Positions 1 through 7,338 of a stretch of DNA of 24,358 nt are shown one piece after another; the first letter of the stretch is position 1, and every line of letters starts with the position of its first letter. Location of the stretch: NCBI RefSeq assembly GCF_947654165.1, contig NZ_CANTKB010000040.1, positions 1 to 24,358 of the forward strand, written 5' to 3'. The translations under genes and the position numbers were made by a program. Below the pieces are notes generated by a model. It searched no databases. It was not told the DNA's origin and saw only the letters and a list, made by a program, of their open reading frames with translations. Source of the stretch: an uncultured Blautia sp. GTDB lineage: Bacteria > Bacillota > Clostridia > Lachnospirales > Lachnospiraceae.

Positions 1-110
1 AATGCTTGCATTCACAGATGCGGATGAGTACTGGAAGGCAGAGCGTCACAGCGGCGAAGTTGGAAGGTTTGAGTTTTGTATATGTGGTTTTGAAGGTATA
101 TGCATGTTAA
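1..110 (+). other. Possible 3' end of an upstream gene
   Basis: Two forward frames stay open from the window edge. One (from base 3) stops at TAA 108-110, exactly where the terminator stem begins, and could be the tail of an upstream protein. The other (from ATG at base 2) runs through the terminator to TGA 149-151, which is less natural. Neither tail is long or distinctive enough to assign to a family. The only firm point is that a transcript from upstream ends just after this stretch. Confidence 0.25.
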
Positions 111-146
111 AAACCTTGCTGAATAAAACGTCAGCAAGGTTTTTTG
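109..146 (+). terminator. Bidirectional rho-independent terminator
   Basis: A perfect 10-bp stem (ACCTTGCTGA, 113-122, with TCAGCAAGGT, 131-140) encloses an 8-base loop. It is followed on the plus strand by T-rich sequence (138-145) and on the minus strand by a five-T run from the A tract at 108-112. It can end both the upstream plus-strand gene and the minus-strand acyltransferase-like gene, whose stop lies about 24 bases away. Confidence 0.85.
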
Positions 147-163
147 TTTGAAAAAATCAAAAA

Positions 164-982
164 TTAAATGTGTTTTAAATATCCTTTTCCTTCACCGATT
201 TTTCCTCCTTTTAGAAGATATTTTTTTGCATTTCTCTGAAGGGAGGTATTTTCCGGCAAATCTTTTATATCTAAATCACTTCTTTTAAAGATCCATGTTA
301 AATATTCTGTTGAATTTCCGTCTACAGATTCAACCGCAAACAGGTTTTGAAATTTTAAGATGTTTGAATGTTCAGGAAGTAAGGTTTTTAATGCAGGACT
401 TAATAGCCAGGAATTACAAAAGTACGGGACATGTTCATAAGAACAATCCTCTTTGCTAAAAAATTCTGCAGCCATCTTTAGAGATTTTTTGCAGTTTTCT
501 TCTGTAAGTACAGCATCTGATGGTATATGAACAGAGATAATTTTTTGATTATTCTCATAGCTTTTTTCGAATTCTAATTCGCCTAGACGGAACAATTGCA
601 GAGAAAGCTGTCTTCCGGTCCAGAAATCCCGGTCAAATCCAAAAAAGCCATAGCTCTCATAATGTTCTTTGGTGAATCTGGTAAAACATTTCATCGTATC
701 TATAAAAATATCCTCGGAAATCCCTTTATCTTCGTATTTTTCAAGAGAATAAGAAGCTGCAGAAAGCATATAGGATAACATTTTATAGCCATTTTTGTCT
801 GGTGACAGAGATTTTTTTAAATAAATACGAGAAGATTCCCAATGGTTAGGATGAGTCAGGTTCTGAATAAAAGTTTCCTCGTTCTTTTTTTGTTGAGAGA
901 GCATGGGCTCCATAGAAACTAATTCGTTTTGCACTATTTTGGGAAGTTCAATCATTCTCATGAGTTCAATTAATGTTTTCAC
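164..982 (-). CDS. Acyltransferase-like protein with GNAT_C domain
   Basis: This encodes a soluble protein of about 272 residues with no signal peptide or membrane segment. The C-terminal two thirds match, from memory, the GNAT-like C-terminal domain (GNAT_C, Pfam PF18164) of proteins annotated as acyltransferase domain-containing. Recognisable stretches are GFFGFDRDFWTGRQLSLQLFR, IHIPSDA-like (here VHIPSDA), CNSWLLSPAL, and a terminal SLQRNAKKYLLKGGKIGEGKG. The N-terminal part would correspond to the partner NAT_N domain. The substrate is unknown. Start choice: GGAGG lies only one base from an ATG at 988-986 but seven bases from GTG at 982-980, so GTG is the likelier start; the ATG would add two residues. 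The gene stands alone, diverges from the sugar locus and has its own promoter. The family call is fairly secure; the biochemical role is not. Confidence 0.8.
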   Translation of the reverse strand: MKTLIELMRMIELPKIVQNELVSMEPMLSQQKKNEETFIQNLTHPNHWESSRIYLKKSLSPDKNGYKMLSYMLSAASYSLEKYEDKGISEDIFIDTMKCFTRFTKEHYESYGFFGFDRDFWTGRQLSLQLFRLGELEFEKSYENNQKIISVHIPSDAVLTEENCKKSLKMAAEFFSKEDCSYEHVPYFCNSWLLSPALKTLLPEHSNILKFQNLFAVESVDGNSTEYLTWIFKRSDLDIKDLPENTSLQRNAKKYLLKGGKIGEGKGYLKHI

Positions 983-1012
983 GGACATACCTCCAAATTT
1001 TTTTATAAGTTC

Positions 1013-1041
1013 ATTATAAGAGAAAGAAAATATAAATTCAA
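1013..1041 (-). promoter_or_regulatory. Promoter of the acyltransferase-like gene
   Basis: Read on the minus strand, TTGAAT (1041-1036) and TATAAT (1018-1013) are separated by 17 bases. They lie about 30 bases upstream of the start codon. This is a near-consensus sigma-A promoter. Confidence 0.75.
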
Positions 1042-1077
1042 CAGAGTATCAGACTGAAAATTATTAGAGAAGTCTAT

Positions 1078-1105
1078 TTGTTTTATCCATATTTTCTGGT
1101 ATAAT
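1078..1105 (+). promoter_or_regulatory. Extended -10 promoter of the sensor/uptake locus
   Basis: TATAAT at 1100-1105 is preceded by TG at 1097-1098 (extended -10), with a weak TTGTTT -35 at 1078-1083 and 16-base spacing. It lies 36 bases upstream of the first solute-binding gene and is divergent from the minus-strand promoter. Expression from a weak -35 would suit a regulated or low-level sensor operon. Confidence 0.65.
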
Positions 1106-1141
1106 TTTAGGTAATATCTACAAAGGGTAGGTGACAAATGG

Positions 1142-2422
1142 ATGAAAAAATATATCTATATTATGTTACTTTTTATAATATTCTGTCTGCCATGTTTTTC
1201 TCTTTCTTCCTGCAAAAAACAAGAAAGCAATAAAAAAGAAAAGGTACGTCTTGAATTTTACAACAGAAAAAGAGAAGCATATGCTGTTTTAGAAAAAATC
1301 ATTCAAAAGTTCAACGAATCTCAGGACGAAATTGAAGTGTTTCAAAATATGAATACAAATGCAGATACGGCACTTAGAATTGCCGCTGTTGAGGGAGAAT
1401 TTCCTGATATTGTGGAGTTAGGCGGACTGCAAAGTGTGGAAACTTTTGAATATGTGATGGGAAATTGTCTGGTTCCTCTGGATGAAATGGCATGCACAAA
1501 ACAAATAAAAGGGGAATATCTGCCTTATCTGACATATAACTCCCATATTTATCAAATGCCTTTGGCAATGAGTTTTGAAGGGATCTATGTGAATCGAACT
1601 TTATTTCAGGAAGAAGGGCTTGCCTTGCCGGAAACATATGAAGATTTGTGTCAGGTTTCAGAGGAGATTTTAAGGCGAGGGAAAGTGCCATTTTTGTTTG
1701 CAGACAAAGAAGGATGGACCATTCATCAAAATTGGGAATGCATCGAAGGTGCATCCAGAGGAAATTTTGAGAAGTTTTGGACTGATGTGGCAGAAGGAAG
1801 AACGTCATTTACGGAGGACGAGGTTTGTCGCCGTTCTTTAGAAAAACTTATAGATTTACATAAATATACCACTGAGGAATTTTCGGATTTGAATTATAAT
1901 GAGGCTCTTGCCAAGTTTGCGGAAGGAGAGGCATTTATGCTGATTCAGGGGAGTTGGGCATATAGAAATATTATGGATATGAATCCTGAAATGAATCTGG
2001 AGCTTATTCCGTTCCCTGTGGAAAAAGGCCAGCAACAGTTGGTCACTATGTGGATAGACAGCAGCATAGGAATTTCCAGTGACTGCAAATATAGAAAAGA
2101 AGCAGAAAAATTTGTAGAATTTCTGATGCAGCCGGAGAATCTGCAGATATATCTAAATGCAGAAAGTTCTCTCAGCAGTTTGAAAAACAGTCAGAATCGA
2201 GCTAAATATGCACCAAGGATACACGAACTTCTAGAAAGTGGACATGCGGTTATGGATGCATCCTGGCTTCCTTTACAGACCAGCGTGATACGTGACATTG
2301 ATATACAAGAATTGATGCCGGATGCAGACCAGGCAGAGATAGAAGCATATTTGGACAAGTATACAAAGAGTTTGCAAAAGCATAAAGATTTATATCTGGA
2401 AGCAAAGGAGAAACGGCAATGA
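1142..2422 (+). CDS. Solute-binding lipoprotein, probable kinase co-sensor
   Basis: This 426-residue protein has a lipoprotein signal: a basic N-terminus, a hydrophobic core and the lipobox LSSC, with the lipidated cysteine at residue 24. The mature part resembles family 1 extracellular sugar-binding proteins (SBP_bac_1), with the recognisable block FMLIQGSW near two thirds of the length. It should sit outside the membrane, anchored by lipid, and bind a sugar or oligosaccharide. AGGTG at 1129-1133 lies eight bases before ATG. Its stop overlaps the kinase start by four bases (ATGA, 2419-2422), and no permease follows directly, while a second binding protein precedes the permeases further down. 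This suggests it presents ligand to the kinase rather than serving transport, as described for XylFII-LytS; that role is inferred. It could still be an ordinary transport receptor. Confidence 0.85.
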   Translation: MKKYIYIMLLFIIFCLPCFSLSSCKKQESNKKEKVRLEFYNRKREAYAVLEKIIQKFNESQDEIEVFQNMNTNADTALRIAAVEGEFPDIVELGGLQSVETFEYVMGNCLVPLDEMACTKQIKGEYLPYLTYNSHIYQMPLAMSFEGIYVNRTLFQEEGLALPETYEDLCQVSEEILRRGKVPFLFADKEGWTIHQNWECIEGASRGNFEKFWTDVAEGRTSFTEDEVCRRSLEKLIDLHKYTTEEFSDLNYNEALAKFAEGEAFMLIQGSWAYRNIMDMNPEMNLELIPFPVEKGQQQLVTMWIDSSIGISSDCKYRKEAEKFVEFLMQPENLQIYLNAESSLSSLKNSQNRAKYAPRIHELLESGHAVMDASWLPLQTSVIRDIDIQELMPDADQAEIEAYLDKYTKSLQKHKDLYLEAKEKRQ

Positions 2423-2631
2423 AAAAGAAACCATCGAGAATGACTATACAGCAAAAAGTGCTGTCCGGTGTTGGTATGCTGTTTGCATGTTCTTTTTTGG
2501 CACTCGCTATTTTTTTTATACAAAGCTATAGACAAGAACTGAATATAGAATTGGGACATATGAAAAGTTATAACAGACAACTAAATATGAATCTTGACAG
2601 AGTCGTAGATACAACCAGTACTTTTCGTTAG
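2419..2631 (+). pseudogene. N-terminal fragment of interrupted sensor histidine kinase
   Basis: Seventy codons from ATG 2419 to an in-frame TAG at 2629-2631. The fragment has a good ribosome binding site (AAAGGAG, 2404-2410, eight bases upstream). It contains a short basic cytoplasmic start and one membrane segment (about residues 15-36, VLSGVGMLFACSFLALAIFF), followed by the first extracellular helix. The frame continues without shift into the 2632-4221 reading frame, and together they make one normal-looking YesM-type kinase of about 600 residues. The stop is therefore a single-codon interruption (mutation, sequencing error or read-through site), not a gene boundary. The overlap with the upstream lipoprotein gene indicates translational coupling. 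Confidence 0.75.
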
Positions 2632-4221
2632 ATGCATTTCTCTAATGATAAGATTCGAAATCTTTTGTGCAGTGATGACAGCGATATTGATCCGGAAGGA
2701 CAAAAACAAGTAGAGAAGGATTTAGAAGAATCACTGGCATTGTTAACGGATATGGGGAAGGATGTTCTTCGAGCCGTGATTGTGACCAACGATGGAAGAA
2801 TCTATAAGAGTGTAGAAGAAATTGAAAATGGTTATATTAAAAGAATGAATGTCCTTATTACGCAGGAAAATGGGTGGAACCAGAAAAAAGCAGGATATTT
2901 CAGTTCTATACATAAGGCAACCATAAACATGGTGGAGCACAATGTGATTTCTATGGTAAGCCCCATTTGGAATGTAATGCAGGATGACCCGATTGCTGTT
3001 ATTTACCTGGATCTAGATTTTGATAAACTAACCAATCAATGGTATGCTTCTGCAAATGTAAATCAGAATTTTAATTTTATGATTTTGTCAGAAAAACAGT
3101 TATTATTTGACTCTGAAAAAAATCAAGACAAAGAAAATTATCAAAGACTGATCAAAGAAAGCAGAAGTATGGTTGAGAATAAGGAAGAAGATCAGATTGT
3201 AAAGGTTCACGGGAAACTTTGTGTGATGTGTGTTGAAAAAAATGAAGATACCGGATGGTATTTGATGCAGTATATGCCGGTATCAAAACTGGCAGGGCGT
3301 ATTTTAAACAACACATCGGCACTGCTTTTGGTGTTGATCGGTGTGATTTTCATTACGATTACAGGCAGCTATGTATTGGCGAAAAATGTCAGCAGTCCTG
3401 TGAGAGAATTATCTCAGTTTATGGGAAAGGTAGCAGATGTACAGGAAGACGAAAAAGAGATTGCACTGTTTTCAAAGAAAGAAACAGAGAGTACAGAAGA
3501 AATTCTTCAGATGATTGACAGCTATAATGCAATGGCAAAGCGTATCAACGACAATATTATTAAAGATTATATTTATAAATTAAATCAGAAGCAGGCAGAG
3601 TTAAAGATGCTGCAGTTTCAGATTAATCCGCATTTTTTGTATAATGCGTTAAATACGATCAGTTCCATTGCACAACTGCAGGATGTAGCATATATCCCGG
3701 AAATTGCTTCAGGCTTATCCGATATGTTTCGATACAATATTGATGGAAGAGAGATTGTGACCTTACGGGAAGAAATTACTCAGACAGAGAATTATATGGG
3801 GATTCAGAAAATTCGTTTTCCAGAGCGTTTTGTTGTTGAAATATCGGTAGAGGAAGAATTGATGGATTGCAAGGTGCTCAAATTTATTTTACAGCCCATT
3901 GTAGAAAACTCCTACAAATATGGATTTGCCGAGAAGAGGAAAAAGAACATTTTGAGCATTCGAAGTTACCGGGAAGACAAAGAAGATATTATCATTATAG
4001 TAGAAGATAACGGCATCGGAATAGAAACAGAAAAGGTGAAGCGAATGAATAAAGCCCTGGCAGGAGAAAGAGGGTTTGAAGCTTCTGCGGGAATCGGGCT
4101 TCGCAATGTAAATGCCAGAATTAAAAACTATTATGGAGAAGACTACGGAATCTGGTTGGAAAGTGATTGTGGAAAGTTTACCAGGGTATATCTGAAAATA
4201 CGGGAATTGCAGGTTTCCTAA
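2632..4221 (+). CDS. Sensor histidine kinase (YesM-like), main fragment
   Basis: This 529-residue segment carries the extracellular sensor region, one membrane segment (about residues 225-248, TSALLLVLIGVIFITITGSY), a HAMP-like linker, and the His_kinase/HATPase module. The phosphorylated histidine is in INPHFLYNALNTI (residue 334 here, 405 in the joined frame). The ATP-binding N box is IVENSYKYGF, the G1 box EDNGIGIE, and a later glycine box is AGIGLRN. It should phosphorylate the AraC-type regulator encoded 16 bases downstream. ATG 2632 directly follows the TAG of the N-terminal fragment in the same frame and has no ribosome binding site, so translation needs read-through or stop-start reinitiation. 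Without the first membrane segment, the sensor region would be left on the cytoplasmic side. The family is secure; functionality as sequenced is doubtful. Confidence 0.8.
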   Translation: MHFSNDKIRNLLCSDDSDIDPEGQKQVEKDLEESLALLTDMGKDVLRAVIVTNDGRIYKSVEEIENGYIKRMNVLITQENGWNQKKAGYFSSIHKATINMVEHNVISMVSPIWNVMQDDPIAVIYLDLDFDKLTNQWYASANVNQNFNFMILSEKQLLFDSEKNQDKENYQRLIKESRSMVENKEEDQIVKVHGKLCVMCVEKNEDTGWYLMQYMPVSKLAGRILNNTSALLLVLIGVIFITITGSYVLAKNVSSPVRELSQFMGKVADVQEDEKEIALFSKKETESTEEILQMIDSYNAMAKRINDNIIKDYIYKLNQKQAELKMLQFQINPHFLYNALNTISSIAQLQDVAYIPEIASGLSDMFRYNIDGREIVTLREEITQTENYMGIQKIRFPERFVVEISVEEELMDCKVLKFILQPIVENSYKYGFAEKRKKNILSIRSYREDKEDIIIIVEDNGIGIETEKVKRMNKALAGERGFEASAGIGLRNVNARIKNYYGEDYGIWLESDCGKFTRVYLKIRELQVS

Positions 4222-4237
4222 AAGGGGGATATTTAAT

Positions 4238-5773
4238 ATGCGGATTATTGTTGCAGATGATGAATATTTTGCAAGAAAAGCTTTAGTAAAAAGTATTGAG
4301 CAGTTAGAAGAGGAAATAGAATGTTGCGAAGAGGCGGAAGACGGTACTCAGGTTATGGAATTGTTGGAAGCACATGGAGCAGATTTGGTAGTGGCTGATA
4401 TTAGAATGCCGGATATGGACGGACTGGAAGTGTCCAGGCTGATTCAGGAAAAATTTCCGGATGTTAGCGTGATTATTGAAAGTGGATATATGGATTTTGA
4501 TTATGCAACCACAGCTATCCGCTATGGCGTGAAGGATTATCTGACAAAACCAGTGAAAAAAGAAGAGTTGGAAAAAGCAATTCAAAGAGTAAAAGAGGAA
4601 CACAAAAAGCTGAGACAGAAGATTGAAAATCAGATTGCGGCCAGAAGAGGGGAATTTATGAACTTCTCACATATTCTGGAAAACGAAGCGGTAGCAAATG
4701 AAATACTACAGGAGTTCTTTGAGAAAATAGAACAAGGTTCCTGGTATTTGCTGACAGTTCAGAGTGAGAAAAAACAGCTTTCCAGAGAAGAAATCCAGAG
4801 TATCCAGGGAATCTTTGAAAAAGAATCACGAATTTGTGTTGCATATTTTTATCCTAAAAATGAGTTTATTTTGGTTATAGAAGCAGAAGAACAGAATGGA
4901 TTTCCAGATGCACTGATTAGGAAAAAGATAGTGGAATGCTGGCACAAGGCAAAAATTAAATGTCATGCCGGGGTCAGTCAATGTCATGAAAAAACAATGG
5001 GATTCGTAAAGGAAATGGCAAAAGCATACAGGGAAGCTGTATATGCTATGAACCAGAGACTTCTGTGTTCAGAGAATCAGATTTACCATTATGAGGCAGA
5101 AGTGAATGTAGTACAGTTATTTTCACAGGCAGAAGAGAGAGAATTGGAGAAAAGTCTGATGGAAAACAGGACCCAGAATGCTGTGCAGATGACGATGGAT
5201 TTTTTGAAAAGATGTGAAAATAACAGAGCTATCAGTATTTATTCTCTTTTCACTTCCCTTGTTCAGCTTATGAACGTGATTAATAAAGTGTATAGTATGA
5301 GAAAAGAAGAAAATCATACGGAAAATACAACAAACTCTTATCTGTTGTTTAATTTTAAAACAGATTTATACAGTTTTTATTCTATGGAGGAATTAAAAGA
5401 ATATATGAAAGATCTGATTCTGCATGTATCTGATGAAACAGAGCAGAAATCATCTATCATCAATGATCTGTTAAAGTATCTGGAATGGAATTATCAATAT
5501 GATATTACTGTAAATGAACTGGCAACACATAAGTATTTTGTGAACCCCAGTTATTTGAGCAGGTTGTTTAAAGCGGAAACAGGGATGACGTTTTCCAGAT
5601 ATTTAAAAGAATTACGTATGAAAAAAGCAGCAGAGCTTTTACAGGAAAGTGATTTAAAAATTGGTGATGTAGCCAGTTGCGTGGGGTATAATGATGTGTC
5701 CTATTTTATTCAGACTTTTAAGAAACAGTATTCCATGACACCGGAGCAGTTTAAAAATTCCGAAAGAGCATAA
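4238..5773 (+). CDS. AraC-type response regulator (YesN-like)
   Basis: This 511-residue cytoplasmic regulator begins with a receiver domain (residues 1-120): acidic pocket D7/D8, phospho-acceptor D54 in VVADIRMPDMDG, and the conserved lysine K104 in YLTKP. A middle region of about 250 residues has no clear motif. The C-terminal 105 residues form a paired helix-turn-helix AraC/XylS DNA-binding domain (ITVNELATHKYFVNPSYLSR, then the second helix pair around IGDVASCVGYNDVSYFIQTF). It is the natural partner of the kinase just upstream and probably activates the sugar uptake genes that follow. The site it binds is not identifiable from one copy. AAAGGGGG precedes the ATG at a normal distance. The kinase interruption could leave this regulator uncontrolled. 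Confidence 0.92.
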   Translation: MRIIVADDEYFARKALVKSIEQLEEEIECCEEAEDGTQVMELLEAHGADLVVADIRMPDMDGLEVSRLIQEKFPDVSVIIESGYMDFDYATTAIRYGVKDYLTKPVKKEELEKAIQRVKEEHKKLRQKIENQIAARRGEFMNFSHILENEAVANEILQEFFEKIEQGSWYLLTVQSEKKQLSREEIQSIQGIFEKESRICVAYFYPKNEFILVIEAEEQNGFPDALIRKKIVECWHKAKIKCHAGVSQCHEKTMGFVKEMAKAYREAVYAMNQRLLCSENQIYHYEAEVNVVQLFSQAEERELEKSLMENRTQNAVQMTMDFLKRCENNRAISIYSLFTSLVQLMNVINKVYSMRKEENHTENTTNSYLLFNFKTDLYSFYSMEELKEYMKDLILHVSDETEQKSSIINDLLKYLEWNYQYDITVNELATHKYFVNPSYLSRLFKAETGMTFSRYLKELRMKKAAELLQESDLKIGDVASCVGYNDVSYFIQTFKKQYSMTPEQFKNSERA

Positions 5774-5840
5774 GGTCAGAAAAAATAAATGCCTTTTCCC
5801 ATACATGTCAGAAATTTCTTATTGTGCATATCAGATAATT

Positions 5841-5870
5841 TATACAAAAAAAATTGATTTTTCTTATAAT
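5841..5870 (+). promoter_or_regulatory. Probable promoter of the sugar uptake operon
   Basis: A consensus -10 (TATAAT, 5865-5870) lies 55 bases before the binding-protein ATG. The best -35 is weak (TATACA, 5841-5846, 18-base spacing), as expected for a promoter that needs an activator such as the AraC-type regulator upstream. No terminator was seen between that regulator and this point, so read-through is also possible. Confidence 0.55.
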
Positions 5871-5925
5871 GAATACCATAAAGAATCTCTTGAAACGAGA
5901 TAAAAGCGAAAGGAAGGGCAAAAAT

Positions 5926-7245
5926 ATGAAAAAACTTTTAGCACTTTTACTAACAGGAGCCATGGCGTTCTCATTGGCAGCATGCGGAGGCAGTTCTTCT
6001 GACGGTGATTCTGCTGACAAAGACAGTGCAAAAACAGAAGGAAAGTCAGATGGAAAGACACTGCGTCTGGTAAACGGTAAAATCGAGGTTGACAAACAGT
6101 TAAAGAAACTGGCTGAATTGTACAAAGAAGAGACAGGTGTTACTGTTGAAATCGAATCTATGGGCGGCGGTGTCGATATCCAGGGTACTCTGAAAGGATA
6201 TTATCAGGCTGATAATATGCCGGATATCTTCGTAAATGGTGCAATTCCTGACTTTGAAAACTGGGAAGGCAAACTGGTAGATATGTCAGACGAAGCATGG
6301 GCATCCGATACAGATGCAGCTTATGTTGACGAAGAGTACGGAACAATCGGTTTCCCATATACAGTAGAAGCAGTTGGACTTGCTTACAATGCTGATATCC
6401 TTGAAAAAGCAGGTGTTGATCCGGCTTCTATCACAAGCCCGGATGCAATGAAGAAAGCTTTTGAAACATTAGATGCTAAGAAAGATGAGTTAGGACTTAC
6501 AGCAGTTGTTGGTTACTGTGCAGAAGCAGCAAACCTTTACTGGTCAACAGGTAACCACCTTTTCGGTACTTACCTTGACTCCGGTCTGAAACGTGATGAT
6601 ACTACATACATTGATATGCTGATGGATGGCGGAAAAGTAGATGAAGAACGTCTTTCTAAATTTGCAGATATGGTTGCTCTGTTTAATCAGTATTCCGATC
6701 CTTCTCTTTTAGTATCCGGTACTTATGATCAGCAGATTCTGAACTTTGCTTCCGGAAAATATGCTTTTGTTACTCAGGGTTCCTGGATTGGAGCTACTAT
6801 GACAGATGCAGACAAAGAGGCATATGATGCAGCAGGTAATTTCGAAGTTGGTATGGTTCCATACGCATTTGAAGACGGACAGGATACTATTCTGACAAAT
6901 TCTCCATCCTGGTGGTCTATTTACAATGAAGGAAATGTAGAAGAAGCAAAAGCATTCTTACAGTGGTGCTCAGAAGATAAAGGACAGCAGATCCTGGTAG
7001 AAGAAGCTGGATTTATCAGCCCATTCAAATCTTGTAAATATCTTGCAAACGATCCATTTGCTCAGACCATCGCAGACTGGCAGGCAGCAGACAAAACATC
7101 TGCATGGCATTGGCTGTACATGAAAGAGGGACTTGCTCAGAACTATACAGGACAGGTATTCAGCGATTTTGCAGCAGGCAACCTGGACGAGGAAGCTTTT
7201 GTAAAAACATTATCACAGGTAATTCAGTCTGCATACGCAAACTAA
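5926..7245 (+). CDS. Sugar ABC transporter substrate-binding lipoprotein
   Basis: This 439-residue family 1 extracellular binding protein has a typical lipoprotein signal (MKKLLALLLTGAMAFSLAAC, lipidated C20), then a Gly/Ser/Asp-rich linker and the mature domain starting near LRLVNGKIEVD. The block AFVTQGSW and a Trp-rich stretch (SPSWWSIYN) fit a carbohydrate-binding cleft. It would deliver substrate to the two permeases downstream. The start at 5926 is preferred over an in-frame start 24 codons upstream, because AGGAAGGG at 5910-5917 precedes it and only this start puts the signal sequence at the N-terminus. A hairpin after the stop may favour its expression over the permeases. The sugar cannot be named from sequence. 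Confidence 0.92.
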   Translation: MKKLLALLLTGAMAFSLAACGGSSSDGDSADKDSAKTEGKSDGKTLRLVNGKIEVDKQLKKLAELYKEETGVTVEIESMGGGVDIQGTLKGYYQADNMPDIFVNGAIPDFENWEGKLVDMSDEAWASDTDAAYVDEEYGTIGFPYTVEAVGLAYNADILEKAGVDPASITSPDAMKKAFETLDAKKDELGLTAVVGYCAEAANLYWSTGNHLFGTYLDSGLKRDDTTYIDMLMDGGKVDEERLSKFADMVALFNQYSDPSLLVSGTYDQQILNFASGKYAFVTQGSWIGATMTDADKEAYDAAGNFEVGMVPYAFEDGQDTILTNSPSWWSIYNEGNVEEAKAFLQWCSEDKGQQILVEEAGFISPFKSCKYLANDPFAQTIADWQAADKTSAWHWLYMKEGLAQNYTGQVFSDFAAGNLDEEAFVKTLSQVIQSAYAN

Positions 7246-7270
7246 AACGTATTTGATAAAGCGTGGATTA

Positions 7271-7302
7271 CAGGCGGGCACGGAATGGCCGTTGCCCGCC
7301 TG
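7271..7302 (+). promoter_or_regulatory. Strong hairpin between binding-protein and permease genes
   Basis: CAGGCGGGCA (7271-7280) pairs perfectly with TGCCCGCCTG (7293-7302), and an inner CGG/CCG extends the stem across a one-base bulge to an AATGG loop. Only a weak T-rich stretch follows, so it is more likely a partial terminator or mRNA-stabilising element than a full stop. Such hairpins after binding-protein genes are known to raise receptor levels over permease levels. Confidence 0.75.
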
Positions 7303-7338
7303 AATTTTCTCCAAAATTTGTGAAAGGAGGAGCAGTAT

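Noticed and set aside
2629..2631. Pyrrolysine or selenocysteine recoding at the kinase stop
   Set aside because: Selenocysteine uses TGA, not TAG. No pyrrolysine genes are in the window, and nothing in a kinase sensor domain calls for it. A mutation, sequencing error or reinitiation is simpler.
5854..5925. Upstream start for the second binding protein
   Set aside because: It would put 24 residues before a perfect lipoprotein signal and overlaps the -10 element.
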